Assembly: GCA_963082975.1 (NCBI GenBank)
Contig: OY720344.1
Span: 14,495,580-14,559,579 of the forward strand
Length of the DNA stretch: 64,000 nucleotides
Reading direction: 5' to 3'
Source of the DNA: Labia minor
Lineage: Eukaryota; Arthropoda; Insecta; Dermaptera; Spongiphoridae
The notes under the pieces were generated by a model. The model was not told the DNA's origin and ran no database searches. It saw only the letters and a program-made list of their open reading frames with translations. Positions 1 to 14,060 of the stretch are shown here, piece after piece (position 1 is the stretch's first letter; every line of letters begins with the position of its first letter). The position numbers and the translations under genes are program-made.

Positions 1-653
1 CTAATAATAATAATAAAAAAAAACGATAATTAAATAGAAGAATGTTGACTATAATATAATTAGAGATTGTTCTACTTATTATTAATTATTATATGTTTGA
101 AAATATGACATAAATTAAAAAAAAAAATTTTATATATATATATATTTAGAGGCGTTACCAGGTTTTAATTAAATAGGGTGATTAATTAAGATCATTTCCT
201 TGATGAAAGTGTGAATTAATTAAGACCAATAAGTAATATTATAGTAAGTATTAAGAAGAATATGAAACTTTTAATCCATAAGAAATTAATAAAGACAATT
301 TTAGATTTTCTAATGGCAATAATCTGATTTATTATTAATTTATTCATATTACCAATCAACACTTTTTATATATTGATATAAACAAAAAATTCCATAAACC
401 TAATAAATTTTTTTATTATTATCCATTAATGGCTTTTAATAATTAAAACTTTTATTTCTATTTATATTGATTGATGCAAAAATATGATTTAATGATTAAC
501 ATTATATGATTTTCATTTTGTTTGTTTTTTTATATTTATTTATAACTTTCCTTATTAATTTGAAATGTAATCGATCAATATTATTTTAATATACTTAAAT
601 CCATATTTGTGTTTAATTTTAATAATCCTATTTATTAAAACATATACGATATA

Positions 654-1488
654 CGAGGTCTGTTTAAAAGAGAAAATGAATTTTGAATTTTCGCAGGCTG
701 TGTACATTCGATTATCGAAATTTTTAAGTTTCTCATATGTTGACATTATCAGCCATTTTGGATTAGTAGTTTGTTTTTGACAACTGAAAAGTTAGTCACG
801 TTTTTGTGTGTTCTTCGATTTTTTACTTTAAAAAAAAATGGATCAAAGAATCTGTATTAAATTTTGCGTTAAAAATGGAATAAAGTGCTCCAACGCACTT
901 AAAATGTTGAATGTGGTAATCAGCGAGTCTACTTTGTCTCAAAAAATGTTGATAAGACCAAAAAAAAGCACATCAATAAATTAACATCAAATGTTAAGGT
1001 TTTGCTCACTGTTTTCTTCGATTACAATGTCGTGGACCATCATGAGTTCTCACCAACAGGTTGTACACTGTTAATAAGGAATACTACAAGGAAGTTATTC
1101 AACGTTTTCGTGTGAAGCAATACGGCTTTAACGATCGGAATTTTGGAAAACAAATCATAGATAATGCACCAACTCACACATCATTGCTTGTTCGTGATTT
1201 TTTGGCCATAAACAACACCGTAATTATGCCATATTCACCAGATTTGGCACCCTGCGACTGAACTGCGAACTGAAGAGACCAATTAAAGGAAAGTGTTTTG
1301 CCACAATTGGTAAGATAAAGTCGGAATCAAAGAACGAGCTGATGGCCTTACCGAAAAATGCATTTCAGAAGTGCTTCGACGATTGGAAGAAGAGCTGGCA
1401 TATCTGAAGGGAATTACTTTGAAGGGGACAAAATGGTTATTGATGAATAAATAATTCAAAATTCATCTTTTATTTTGAACAAACTACG
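654..1488 (+). mobile_element. mariner element, internally deleted
   Basis: TA-flanked element with imperfect inverted repeats of about 38 bp (ACGAGGTCTGTTTAAAAG at the left; its complement ends at 1488). Plus-strand transposase relics: MDQRICIKFCVKNGIKCSNA near 838 (N-terminal helix-turn-helix), then TVNKEYYKEVIQRFR near 1070, DNAPTHTSLLVRDFLA, and the catalytic-region motif PYSPDLAPCD near 1230-1260, followed at once by a stop. The middle is missing, which explains 835 bp against about 1.3 kb for a full mariner. Not functional. Confidence 0.9.
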
Positions 1489-1599
1489 TATATATATTAT
1501 TATTATCAAAAATGTCACTATTTGATTTAACAAAAAGCATGATCGTTTAAGTTAAATGACATCTGTAATAGGTGTCAATTAGGTTTAGGGTGGTAGGGA

Positions 1600-2500
1600 T
1601 TTAATTAAATACCTTATGGAAGATTTCATTGACAAGAATGTTATGGAAATTGGAACGGTGTTGATCAAATGATCTTTTTCATTTAAAAATTCTACCTTCA
1701 TTTGATAGAGTCTCGATTAATTTTTTTTTGATCCCCCTCCCCCCACTCTTGGTCAATTCCCTTAGTGAGAGATTTTCATTTATTTTAATGGGTTGTCGTC
1801 TGGGAGCCCTTCGAAGGATTTGATGCCAAGTTGATTGACTCTTCCTAACAATCCTGGCAATGGTATTCTTGTAAAAAACGCCCAAATCTCTAGTCATGTT
1901 TGACCTCGGCTTGGAATCGATTAAGCGGCACCCGCCAGGTAATTACCAATTAGTTTCACGATTGTCAAGACATAACGCGTCTGTCATGTCATCCAGAATG
2001 GAAGCCATTTCCTGTATTTAAGTGAAGCCCAATTTGGAATTTAGCCGTGACTGAAACTGAAGTAAAAATTCATCGCGAATGGATTTTTCATTTCAGTTGC
2101 AATTCAATCGCAATTGGTTAGTAATAATAATAAATTCCCTAGAAAACATTTTCCATGTTGGCTTTTTTTTTTCTTTCTTTCATTCATTGGATGGCTCCCC
2201 GTTTAGTTTCTCGTCAACTGAAATTTGTTTTCTCCTAAGGGCTTTTCACTTCGTTCAGGCCACTTCACCGGCACTTGAACCTTCAGAAACATCCTACAGG
2301 TTTTTCTTTAATAGAAGAAGAAGAATCATCCTTTTCCTCTTCATCTCTTTCAGTAATTTCTCCCTAAGCCTTTCTCACTCAACAACAACAAGCGCCATTT
2401 ACATTTGTGTCGCTCGAAGCAAGCCGATGTAAACGTCACTCATTACTGTGTCATGATAATCTAACTGGTTCCTCTCCGTTCGTTCATTCACTCTTCTAAT
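1600..2500. other. unique intronic sequence with GC-richer islands
   Basis: Contains CCCTCCCCCCAC at about 1733, AAGCGGCACCCGCCAGGTAA near 1924, and a pyrimidine-rich stretch at 2160-2370. No splice-bounded frame, transposon end or RNA gene was recognised. It lies in the intron downstream of the F-box exon. Confidence 0.4.
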
Positions 2501-5500
2501 TCCATACAAGAATCTAATAATCAAATTTTCAAAATAGTTCGATTAGCATACAAAAGTTATGATTAGGACAACAACATTTTATCTCTCAACTTGTCTTTTA
2601 AAATTGGAGCTCCTTTATAACAAGATCTTTGAATATGAATATTAATAAAACTTTCATATTTATCGATATTTATCTAATCTATAAAATCTAAAAAAAAAAT
2701 CGTAAAAAAATTATAATTTAATTAAAAAAAAAATCTATCGCTTTCTTATATGAATTGGCATTAGTTATTATATTAATATGCACAAGCTAATGGAATTTTT
2801 AATATTTAAACCTTTTTTAATACACTTATATGCATGTTTCATGTAAATATTAATTTAATACTTTCAAATCATTTTTATAATATTCTATATTAAAAATAGT
2901 CAAAGATATTAAAAAAATATTTATTTCCCAATATATATATATATATTTATAATTTATTGGAAAACGAATTAAAAATCACTTTCGCTTATAATTTATCATT
3001 ATATATCTAGAATTATTTGGATTTTAATTAAAAAAATATAAAATATTTTATTTGGAATTTTTTTCAAAAATTAGAAAATAAATTGAGTTGAATCGAAATA
3101 ATTCCATTTTCAATTCATTTAAATAAACTTTTTGATTCTAAAATAAAAAAAGAAAGTGAATTTTATACTTAATAAATAGAAAATCACTATACTAACGTTA
3201 CTATTTTGAAAAACCTAACTATTCATATTTTAATATCTAAGATTTCAGGTAACAAAATTATTTTTTCCTTTTTATAAAAAAATTTTAAAATTGAAAAATT
3301 TAAAAATTGAATAATTTTTGTTATTATTAAGAAATGTAAATAATTTTTCAATTATAAAATGATTGTATGAATATTCATGACTGGTGCCTCTTGACAGTTC
3401 ACTTTTTTATAAAAAAAAAGACCAATGAAGAGTGAATTCATTAAAAAAACAACACATGTCGATTTTGTCAAACGGACCGAGGCTAACCGGTAGAGGGGAG
3501 ACCGAGGACCAGGACCTCCCTGTGCGCGAGTATATCTTCAAACGCTCTCCCATTCCCCAAGACAAGAGCTTCTTCTTCTTCTTCTTCTTCTTCATCATTT
3601 TCTTCATGCTGTTGCCACTCGACACAATGACTGGCCTGAAAGAGTCAGGGTCTTGAGGCTCTTATTCCAATCGGTAAGAAGCCCTTGTGAAGACTAGGGA
3701 TTCCGATGAAGATGGACAGAGGAAGGAATACAATTCTTTTATAAATATAGCATTATGAACCATAGCATTGTTCTCGGGCTTATCCTTTTGCAGTGACCAA
3801 AAGATTTTTATTTTGATGACGTGGTGAAAATTGAAAAAAATATTCATTTCCAACTCATCTACATTATCAATTTATTTCTATTCAATGTTAAAGAGTTTTT
3901 CCAAGCAACTAAGAAATTAAATTAAAAATTTTCAATTATTTTTCAAAAGATTAAACACATAAATATATATATATATATATAGGATATTAAAAATATACTT
4001 TATTTAAAATTGTACTCTAACTTTATATAATGGATTAGACAATTGTACTACGTGTTGCACTTTAAAACGTTATTTTTTTTTATTTTAACTTATCTCCTGT
4101 ATAATTGGATAATTTATTTTTGAACACTGAAAAAAGAATAATTTTAAAATTTGTATTCTGTAATTAAAAATAAATTTTGAATTTGGTATAAGTAAATATT
4201 GATTTTTAAATTCAATTTTATTAAAATAATGTGAACATATTAAATGTTCATTTATTACTTTTATTGAAATATTAAATTTCAATTTTTTCCTAATAATAAT
4301 AAATAAAAAAAAAAAACTAATAATAATTTTAATAATAAATTTATAAAAAAAATCTATATATTTCAAAATTACTTTATTATAATTTTTTTTTCATTCATTA
4401 TTAAAAATAAAATAAGTAATTTATTTAAATAAATAAATTATATAATGTTCTTCTAATAAATGATATTAGACAAAGAATAGGTAAATTTCAATCTTCCTAG
4501 AAAAGTTTTTAAATTTTTTTATTGTATTGATATAAAACGAAATAAGAAAAACAAAATCTCATGAGGAGAGAGAAAAGCCGTTAGAGGTCTTTGGCAGATG
4601 TGTCGAATCGGACGGGTTTACAATCTTATAATAGGAAGGGCTCCAAGGAATTCATCCATTGCTGATTTAGCTTGTCTAACTTTCAAGGAGGAGGTCCGCT
4701 CATGACGTTTGTTTTCACTTTGTTTATGAAAACAATAAAAAACAAACTAAGAATATATACTTATGAACATTTTAAAACTATTTATAAAAAGACCTTCAGT
4801 GTCTGGAGTTTAATTGATTCTAAATTGTGAATTTCTTAGAAATATATTCCAGTTACTTGTCAATTTGTTACACAATTATTTTTTATAATTATTCTTATTT
4901 GCATTTGTTATAATGTTGTAATTATTTATTTTATATTTACAAATTATCAATTATTTAAATATTATTGGAGAAACGAGAAAATAAATATTCATAATGTGTT
5001 TATCTACTTTTATAATAAGGAGACTTTAATGCATTTTTTTCATGTCTCCTTCCCTCTTCCTCCCATTAATATCTTTATACTCTGAAAACTCAAATTAAAA
5101 AAAAAAACAAAATTTAAAATGTCTATAGCAATATTAAATATTTGATATTTTTTTGGTGATCTTATGTTTATAAATAGTTAGTTCTCTTTGAACTTGTATA
5201 ATCATTTCTCATTTTTATTTAATCAATGGATTAAATTTTTTCAATTGAAATGAGATATTTTGAACAATTTTATATTACAATTAATACAATTTTATTTTAT
5301 TTTTATTTTATTTATATCCTATTCATTATTTCATTTAATTTTTTTTTAAGATCTCATGTGAAATTATATGATTTATGGTGAAGTTTTAGGTATATATCTA
5401 AATATAATTATCCAATATTTATAATTCCAATATATATATATTTATATTAATTTCCGATTGTAAGATAAAATAAGTTTCTACATTGAAGCTACTGGTTCAA

Positions 5501-6308
5501 GCGATAATTATACTGGGGAAATAATTTATGAGGAAAAAAAGAGCAAGATGTGCGCGCGAGATAGGGCATGAGAAGAGTGCTTTTTCTTGTACAATTAAGA
5601 AATAAATCTGGAAAAATTCATTTTTCGGAAGATTAAAGTGATTGAGTCAAAATTTCAAGTGACAGTGTTTAATTGTAAATATTAAAATCATTATTTAATT
5701 TAATTAGAGAGGAAGGTAAGCATTATCTCTTAACAAAGAAATTAGTATTTAAAAGTCAGGTGAAAAAGAGATAATAATAATTTATCACCTACGGTATGAC
5801 AAATGTTCATTTTTTGTTTTTTTCTAATAATAATTGAATAATAATTGAAATGCCAAATAAGAGAAGATCGAAGATATTAACTTACAAACAAGGAATATTT
5901 TAATATCTTGAATTATCGTAAAGAAATTATTTTCAAATAGTTGATAATTGTGTCTATTTATGGTTGTTTTCAAGTCTAATAAAATAAAGTGTTGACTACA
6001 GAAGACTCAACAACATTTATGCATAACTAAGTACATTTTGACATCAGGAAATTAAAATCATCGATTTTGGATGCAAATAAAAAACATGCATCTCTTCGTA
6101 AAGGAAATGCTGAAAGGTGATGTTTAACAATGTACTGGACTAGAAATTTTAATAAGATTTGAAAGAGTTAAAAGCACACAAGTATTCATACAATTTGAAC
6201 TCGCCCCCAAGGGGACAAGAATTTCACTTTGATGTTATTAATTAAAATCATTTAACCCTAAAATGATATCAACCGGAAGACTATTATTTAAATTTTATGT
6301 AACGAGTG

Positions 6309-6344
<36 letters not shown>

Positions 6345-7620
6345 GGTAAATAAATAAATAAATAAATAAAATATTATTTAAATTGATAAAGAATAATTAA
6401 ATAATAAAATTTATTACAAATGTATGCTCAAAGGTAAAATTTCACTAAATTATTATTTTTTATTGTTAATTAATTGTAAGCATGTCATTTGTATGTGAAT
6501 AAAATTGTATTTTTCCAAAAATTCAATTCAATGTTTAATTTAATTGTATTTAAAAAATACATACATGTAAAAAATTGTAACTCAAATATTTATTAGATTA
6601 ATTAAAATGTCTGAGAATGAAAGTTTTTTTTTTTTTTAATCGCCTATTGAAAGTTAATAGATATAAATTAACTGATAATTAACGACAAAGAAAATAGTGG
6701 TGGAGGAGGCTAAAATAAATAAATAAAAAAAAAAGAAAAAGAAGAAGAGAAAGAAGAAGAAGAAGCAGAAAAAGAAAAAAGCAAATAAAGAAGAGAAAGA
6801 GAAAGTGGAGGATGAGTAAAACTACTCGATTGGCATTTGAATAGCTATTGGATTATTGGCAAGACAGATGCAAGCGAGGGCGGAATAAAACTTTTGTAGA
6901 TCAAGATTCTGAAACCCATCGATACTATTCAAAAGTAAGATGATACCGATCGAAACATGAAGTGGCGCGAGTCCGATAAAAGAAATAAAAAAAAAAAAAA
7001 TCCAAAAACAAAAACCCCCCAAAAAAAGAAAAGATGAATTGTCGAGACCTGACTGGGTGAGTGTGTTTGGGGGGAGGGGGGAGGGGGAGCAAGAGCCGAG
7101 CGGGGAAAAAGAGAGGCCATGTTAATTTAAGAAAGAAACCTACGCGTTGCGGTTACATGACAGATTGGAATTAAACTTGGAATATCGTGTTAATTCGAAC
7201 GTGAGTCCTACACAGACATCGGCCGACCGATTAATTCAAGCATCTTTATATGTTAAATATCCAGTGGCCATGTTCACTGTTTTAACAATTAATTAGAAAA
7301 TTACAATTAATATTTCCTCGGTATATAATACACTTTTCTTTATTCTATTAAGTTCAAATTTTCTATATCTCCCTTAATAAATTAACATTTTTTTACTTTA
7401 TTATTATTATTATTATTATCATTGTATCACCTAATTAATAATTGTCCTAATTATTTAATTTTGTAAATATTTTTCAATTGTATTTATATTATAGAAAAAG
7501 ATAAGGTTTTATAAAAGTATTAAATCAAAAATTATAAATAGTATTACACAAGAGTAAAAATTAAAAATTACATTTTCTCATTTATATGGTATTTCTTATA
7601 ATTTAAATAGTTATTAATAA
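2500..7620. other. AT-rich intronic sequence, little recognisable
   Basis: Mostly AT-rich unique sequence with microsatellites. Moderately GC-rich patches lie at 3460-3660 (ending in a CTT repeat), 4565-4710 and 7040-7240 (including GGCCGACCGATTAATTC). None shows coding features or LRR codons of the FBXL7-like gene. Confidence 0.5.
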
Positions 7621-7628
7621 TATAATAT

Positions 7629-7890
7629 CTTATATATAAAATTCTCGTGACACAAAACTTTGAAATAATACTCCTCCGAAACGGCTAGACCGATTCTAAT
7701 GAAATTTTTTATGCATATTCAGTAGGTCTCAGGGCATGTCAGACTTCTTTTATTAAACCGCTAATTGGTAAGGTGTGTCCAGGGGGAGGTATTTAAATAA
7801 AATTAGTTTAGTTACAATGCTAGATCATAGAGGCGCTGGTGGCGATAATTTGGCGGTAATTTACATTCTGAGCAATGTGCAGATAAAAAT

Positions 7891-7926
<36 letters not shown>

Positions 7927-8169
7927 ATATATATTTTAATATTTTATTAAATAATTTTATTTTATTAAATTAAATTTTATTATTAAATTTTATTTAATTA
8001 AATTAATAATTATGTCAATTAATTTTTCCTGCATAAATAAACATATATAAAAAACTATAGAGATGGGACAGGGTAGGAGTTAGATGGTTATAGCTCAGAA
8101 TAGGGACACTCGGGGGGGTACAGGGGGCGGAGCCCCCGTCTAGGTGTGGAGAGCGCCGAAGGCTAGTAA
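7629..8169 (+). mobile_element. Helentron-associated element (HINE), family C
   Basis: The 5' start is TCTTATATATAAAATTCTCG then ACTCCTCCGAAACGGCTAGA, the well-known start of arthropod Helentron/Helitron2-type elements. The 3' end has a GC-rich hairpin (GGGGGC/GCCCCC around 8125-8138) and then GAGCGCCGAAGGCTAGTAA. An AT repeat sits in the middle at about 7898-7923. Noncoding, so mobilised in trans if at all. Confidence 0.8.
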
Positions 8170-9650
8170 ATATATATATATATTATAAAAATATAATTTG
8201 AAAGTTTTTTAATTGATTTAAAAAAAAAATAAATAAATTATAAATTAAACTTTTTTTTTTTTTTTAACCTAAAAGGTTGAAAGATTTATTGTTTTACTTC
8301 ACTTTCACACTAATTTAAAGTATAATCTCTATTCTCTTGTTGTAAACATTTTTTATGTTTATTTGAAAGATTCATCACATTTTTCTAACCGTCTCTTAGA
8401 AAACCGCCAATAACAGTGATCCTCCAAGATAATATCTACCCTTTGAAAGAATGAAATTAGTTTAAACAAATGTTAGCAGGTTGTTGTTTCAAGAAGCGTC
8501 TTTGTTTTCTACACTTTTACGATAATTACTCTTTCTTCTGTCTGATTCTCTTCTTTATATGGGACAGATCAATTAAAAATACAGAGAAGCTGTGATTGAA
8601 TTAAAAAAAAAAAATTCCTGAATCTGCCAATGAAATCATTTATATGATCGATAGAAAAATGAGAAATATGTTATTACTTGTAAAGCAAAATCAAAGTACA
8701 CTCCCGTTCGAAAAAACAAAAACAAACCAAATAAAAATAACAGAAGAAAAAAAAAATCTTTTCATAACCAGTATTATCCTTTTAAGATTCTTTGTTTTAT
8801 AAACATTTAAAATTCATCAATAAAATACTTCTTGATCAAGAATTTCTATTTATGGATTGTTTGTTATTGATTTTGAATAATCTCTCTAGTATATAGATAT
8901 TATGCTCTCACACATTTTTATTAACCATACAATTCTAGTTTTTGAATTCCATCTCATCAGTCAGACAGTTTTTTTTCTTTTTCTTTATATATACTATATA
9001 TACATATAAACGTGTAATACAACTAATCCTGATTGGAATAACTTAAGATTCAATATTTCTAAAAATTATAATAATATTTCGTAGAATTTACATCTCTTTA
9101 AACATGAAATGGATTATTTATAGAGAAATATTAGCCTAAGGCATTCAAACTTCTTGATTTCTACCCTCCCCCCCCCCTCATCCCCCCTTCCTCCATCTCT
9201 TTTCCCATTATTTAAATTAGGATTTAGTCTACTCGACTATATCTCCTCAATCATGTAGTTCAAATTATGTCTGTAATTTTATTTATTAGTGGTAGTCAAA
9301 TTAATATATATTTATATTTTTAAATTTGAAGTTAAAATTAAAAAGAATATTTTTCTAAATTAATATGAGTAGTAATAATCTTCAAATCAAATACCAAGGA
9401 AAATCATCATTTTATTTAATTTTCATTTTATTTTCAGATTCTTTTAAATGGATAAGAAAAATTATTTGACTTCTTCTATGAACGAAACATATAAAAGGGT
9501 TAAAAATTTATATATTCGTTCATATAATTAATACATAAAGGTATAAAATGCATCAAAAGAATCTTATAAAAGGGACAATAGTTATAAAACAACCCAGTAA
9601 TTATACGATTGTAACTTCATTAAATATTCTTTCTTGTTTGCATTAATAAA
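8170..9650. other. AT-rich intronic sequence
   Basis: No gene or repeat boundary recognised. One C run lies near 9168. Confidence 0.5.
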
Positions 9651-9652
9651 TA

Positions 9653-10134
9653 CGAGAACAGGTCAATAAGTCCGTGACTTTTTAAAATTTCCCGTCTCTT
9701 AAATTAAATGGCAACACTGCTCCTGTCAGCAGGCAACTATCTGCTGACCTGTCAAAATTTGAACCAGCTGGGTCTCTTAGTTTTTGTTTGACACCCATTA
9801 ATAGAATTTGAGCTCATTATGCATTATTTTTTACGAAAAAAAAACATCACTGAAATTGAGTTTTTGCGGTGTTTCGTAAACATAGATGAAACCTGGATCC
9901 ACCACAATACACAAGAGACCAAACAGCAGTCAAAACAGTGGGTTTCTCGGGGCGAATTGGCACCACAGATGTCCTTCACACAAATCTTATTTTTTTGGAA
10001 GGGATAAAAAAATTGGAGATATGTTGGACGAAGTGTATAGAGCTCAAAGGAGAATATGTTGAAAAATAAAATAATTTTTTATCAAAAAACCTGTGTTTCA
10101 TTTAAAAAGTCACGGACTTGTTGACCTGTCCTCA
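9653..10134 (+). mobile_element. mariner element, deleted copy of a second lineage
   Basis: TA-flanked. Terminal repeats of about 35 bp read ACAGGTCAATAAGTCCGTGA at the left and the near-complement at the right. The plus strand retains FLRCFVNIDETWIHHNTQET and KQWVSRGELAP, the first catalytic-Asp region of a mariner transposase. The rest of the transposase is lost. 482 bp long. Confidence 0.88.
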
Positions 10135-10136
10135 TA

Positions 10137-11930
10137 TTAACTAATTTTTTATGGTATCGAATATAAGAGTAAATAATTTATTAAAATTTATTTATTTTTT
10201 AGCATTACTATGTCTTTATCATATTTATCGCAAAATACAGTATTATATATAAAAGATTATAATATAAAATTTATATTTAAAATGGTAATTATATTTTTCA
10301 ATTTATTAAAGATATCTAATTTCTATTTGACTACCCTCAAGGATTTTAAATAAATAAATATTTTATTAATATTAGATAAAATAAATTTTATAATAGGTAT
10401 AGGAATTCAAAATAAAAAAAAAACAAACTTTAAAGCAGGTTTTGCCAAAAGTGCAAAGAACTTAAAAATTAATGAAGTAAAGTGGTAGTTTCCGCTAGAC
10501 AACTTCTTATTTAAATGTCTAATTTAAGAAATATATTTTATTATTTTTTATGATGTTTGGTGTATTATATTATAATTCTATTTGACAAAGATATTTGATA
10601 ATTTAATAATTAATTTACTTGTCTAAAAAAAATAAAAGAATTCCAATTTATGCATTAATTAAAAAAGTCTTTGCAAAAAAAAAAAAATAAAATAAAATTT
10701 ACATTCGTCATTATTTAAATACATGTCTGAAAATAAATATTAGTTTGAATAAAAAAAAATTAATAAATTGGTAAATAATATAATATTAAAAATAAATTTT
10801 TTCTCTCATCGATTATTAGAAATTATTAAGAATTTTTAATACAAAAGACAAATATTGTAATAATAATAATAATAATAATAAAAGGAGATGAAAGTGATAT
10901 TTGACAAATTAAATTTTAATAAAATTAAAAATATGATAATAATAATAATTTATATTACTAGTATTTAATATTTATAGAAATGTATATGTATATTTAAATC
11001 TTCATATATTTTACATTAAAATTTCGATCAAAGCAAACGCTTCTTCAAGCATCCAAGTTCATTGACTGATCATTGGATAGAATAGTTAGCTAGAAAATTT
11101 TTCTATCGATTATTAATGAATTGAACTTAAATTGAACATCAATAAAAGCTCAATTGGCCGATAGATAGATAGTTAGATAGATAGATGGATAGATGGATGG
11201 ATGGATGGATGGATGGATGGTAGGTTGGAAGGATGACCTTGAAAATACATATGATTGCCGATAACGAGTTGGCTTTCTTGGGTTGCAACGACAAGTTCTA
11301 CAACACCAAGCACAATCAAGCCCCGAAAAAAAATCCATCCAATTATTTTCTTATTTTGCTAAGAACTGGATGAATGATTGTGACTTATTATCTGTCAAGT
11401 CGGCAATCAACGAGCGATTGTGCAAAAGCCGGGAAAAAGTAGTCGAACATCTCTGAAACCCACCCCTCCAATCCCTTCAATGATATTCCATTCATTCTAC
11501 AGGCATTACTAATCTTATTTAATAGACACTCTGCTTATCCGGTACGAAACATTCGGTTAACTCTGAAATTTATGAATTTTTTAAAACCACAAATGAGCCG
11601 GGGAATTCATTCATCAATTTAAAACCAACAACATCTCTGTCGTTGTTATTGCTCGATGGAGAGTTGTTCGAATAGGTCTACATATTTTAACGGAGAGTTT
11701 TTTCCTTTTTAGGTTTACATTTCGAGTCTAGAAAAGTTTCTTATTCCATCCTATAAATTCCTCTTATATCAACATTTTTAAATTATCTATCTATCTATCG
11801 ATCTATCTATAATAATAATAATAATAATTTATTAAATTAAAATTGAATCTTTTGATTAAAACAAAAAAAAAATCAAATTTATTTTATTAAATATTTTTAT
11901 CGTAGAAAAAATTATTTTTAATGATTCTAG
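10137..11930. other. AT-rich intronic sequence with small unique island
   Basis: Apart from microsatellites, 11230-11480 is a less AT-rich unique stretch (ACGAGTTGGCTTTCTTGGGT and following) without a supported frame. Confidence 0.45.
11156..11221 (+). repeat. (GATA/GATG)n microsatellite
   Basis: GATAGATAGATAG grading into GATGGATGGATGG up to 11220. A short reading frame across it on the other strand is repeat-driven. Confidence 0.9.
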
Positions 11931-11934
11931 AATT

Positions 11935-12498
11935 GAAATTTTCTCATATGTTATCAGTCATTTTTGATTAGTAATTTGTTTTTGACAACTGAAAAAGTTA
12001 GTCACGTTTTGTGTGTTCTTCGATTTTTATACTTAAAGAAAATAAAGAATTCTACAAGGAAGATATGCAACGTTTGCATGAAGCAATACGGCCCAAACGA
12101 TCGGAATTGTGAAAAACAAATATTGGATTCTGCATCACGATAATGAATAAACGTTCGTGATTTTTTGGCCAAAACAACACCGTAATCATGTCTCAACCAC
12201 CGTATTCACCAGATATGGCTCCCTGCGACTTTTTCCTATTCCTATATAAAACTGAAGAGACCAATGAAAGAAAGAAAGAAGCGATTTGCGACAATTGATG
12301 AGATAATGTCGGAATCAAAAAACGAGCTGATGGCCATACCGAAAAGCGCATTTCAGAAGTGCTTCGATGATGTGGCATAAGTGCATTATATCTGAGGGGA
12401 ATAACTTTAAAGTGGACAAAATGAATATTGATGAATACCAAAATACCAATTCTTTTCGAAATAATTCAAAATTCACCTTTTCTTTTCAACAAATCTCG
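11935..12498 (+). mobile_element. mariner element, 5'-truncated copy of the 654-1488 family
   Basis: Shares the 5' leader with the first copy (TTTTTGACAACTGAAAAAGT, then TAGTCACG) but lacks the left terminal repeat. The transposase C-terminal half is recognisable on the plus strand: PYSPDMAPCDFFLF near 12203, AIPKSAFQKCFDD near 12335, then the segment corresponding to HKCIISEG. The right inverted repeat ends CAAATCTCG at 12498 before TA. Multiple frame breaks. Another element lies 12 bp further right. Confidence 0.85.
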
Positions 12499-12510
12499 TA
12501 TCATCATTTA

Positions 12511-12787
12511 AGCCTAGTTTACACGGACTTTGTTCTTGCCATTAGTTCAGGGGTGGGCAAATACTTTTAAGCGCGGGCCAAAATGAAATTTTCAAAATTT
12601 CTTCCGGACCGGAGGACCATATTACGAAATCACTAATAAAAAAATTTATCTTGTTTTTTTTTTTTTTTTTTTAGAGACATATTAACGAAAAATCAAAATA
12701 AGAGCCAACTTTTTCAAAAGGCCCCCCTTAAAATTATTTGCCCACCCCTGAACTAATGACAAGAACTAAGCCCGTGTAAACTAGGCT
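12511..12787. mobile_element. TTA-flanked element with 54-bp inverted repeats and hAT-like inner ends
   Basis: Starts AGCCTAGTTTACACGGACTT and ends with the near-complement ending CTAGGCT, flanked by TTA on both sides (12508-12510, 12788-12790). A 3-bp TWA duplication suggests PIF/Harbinger-like mobilisation. The inner 12548-12750 begins CAGGGGTGGGCAAATA and ends CACCCCTG, which are hAT-type termini. The flanks CATTAGTT and AACTAATG are inverted copies of each other, not direct repeats, so the hAT-like core is part of the long inverted repeat rather than a simple later insertion. Confidence 0.75.
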
Positions 12788-12790
12788 TTA

Positions 12791-14060
12791 TAGTACATAT
12801 TTGATGAATAGTATAGAAGAGTCATAAACCCATTGACAGTAAGTAGGTGATATTCAAAGATGTGGGGTTGATTATAATAAAGTGGTAGGTCGTACAAACT
12901 ATGTAAGTATATCCTTAATTTTCTCTTCCATTAGTACCGTTCTTTAGATCAATGCTCTTTATCATTATTATATATTTTTTTATACTATTCTATGATTAAT
13001 TGTAATCTATTTATAAAACAATTTTTTCCCAGTATATTATTTTGTACCGTGTTATTAAATAATTTTTCAAATCTTCTATCGAAGATAAATTGGGCATGTT
13101 TGTGAGGTTTTGTCACCTCGAGCCAATTTAGTGACGTTTTCTTAACGCCTGACTAACATTAATTATCTCAGTTCACTCTTTTCAAACTTGAAACGATTTT
13201 CTTCTCTTATGAAGTGGTTTCATAAATTTGACTAATTGGCTATCATTTGTTTTTTTCCACATTGAGTTCATCCTCTTTTTCTCTTTTATTTATTTATTTT
13301 GTTTGCAAATATTACTCATATAATATGCATTCGTGTTTTTAATTTTACATTTAAGTTAAAGTTATTATTATTATTATTATTATTAAAATAAGTAAAAATT
13401 AATTAGTACATATAATATTTTAGTTAATATATATGCTATTGATAATAATAATATTTTATATTTATCAATATAAAACGTTTTTACTATAAATTTTAAACTT
13501 CATCAAGATATACATTATAATTCTCACCACTGTAACGTTGTGTAATTATTATTTACTATTAATTATTTAAAAATATATTAATTATTTGGTTTAAACAAAT
13601 ATTTTGTGGCTATACAATGTATTTATTTACAATTATTTTAATCCTTTAATTAATTTATTATTATTATGAAGGGGTTAGTTAAAAAGAAAATTAATATATA
13701 TATATATATATTTGATAAAATATTTAAAATGTTATGACGGATTGAACTCAAATGATCTTCATCTGATTAGCATAATCCTATGATACTAAATTGAATGCTA
13801 ATTCTGGATTCGAAAACTTGAATTTTGTGAATAATTTATTCAACAAGATTAAATGCATGTTTTTTCTTTTTTTTTTTTTAGGAAACAATTTGCCATCGAT
13901 CGACTAGAGTAGTAATGAGAAGAATCTTGTGGACTCACCAGTTTTTGTTATTTTTATTATTATTATTATTATTATTAACGTGTAAAATATTTTAAACTTC
14001 TTTCAAAACATTTCAATGATGCAACTAAATATATATATTTTAAAAATTCTTTTATTTATT
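12791..14060. other. AT-rich intronic sequence
   Basis: Unique sequence with TTA repeats. The least AT-rich part is 13080-13180 (GTCACCTCGAGCCAATTTAG). Nothing assignable. Confidence 0.45.

Noticed and set aside
2079-2432. 117-codon plus-strand frame
   Set aside because: Phe/Ser-rich translation of pyrimidine-rich DNA, with no domain and no splice or conservation signal.
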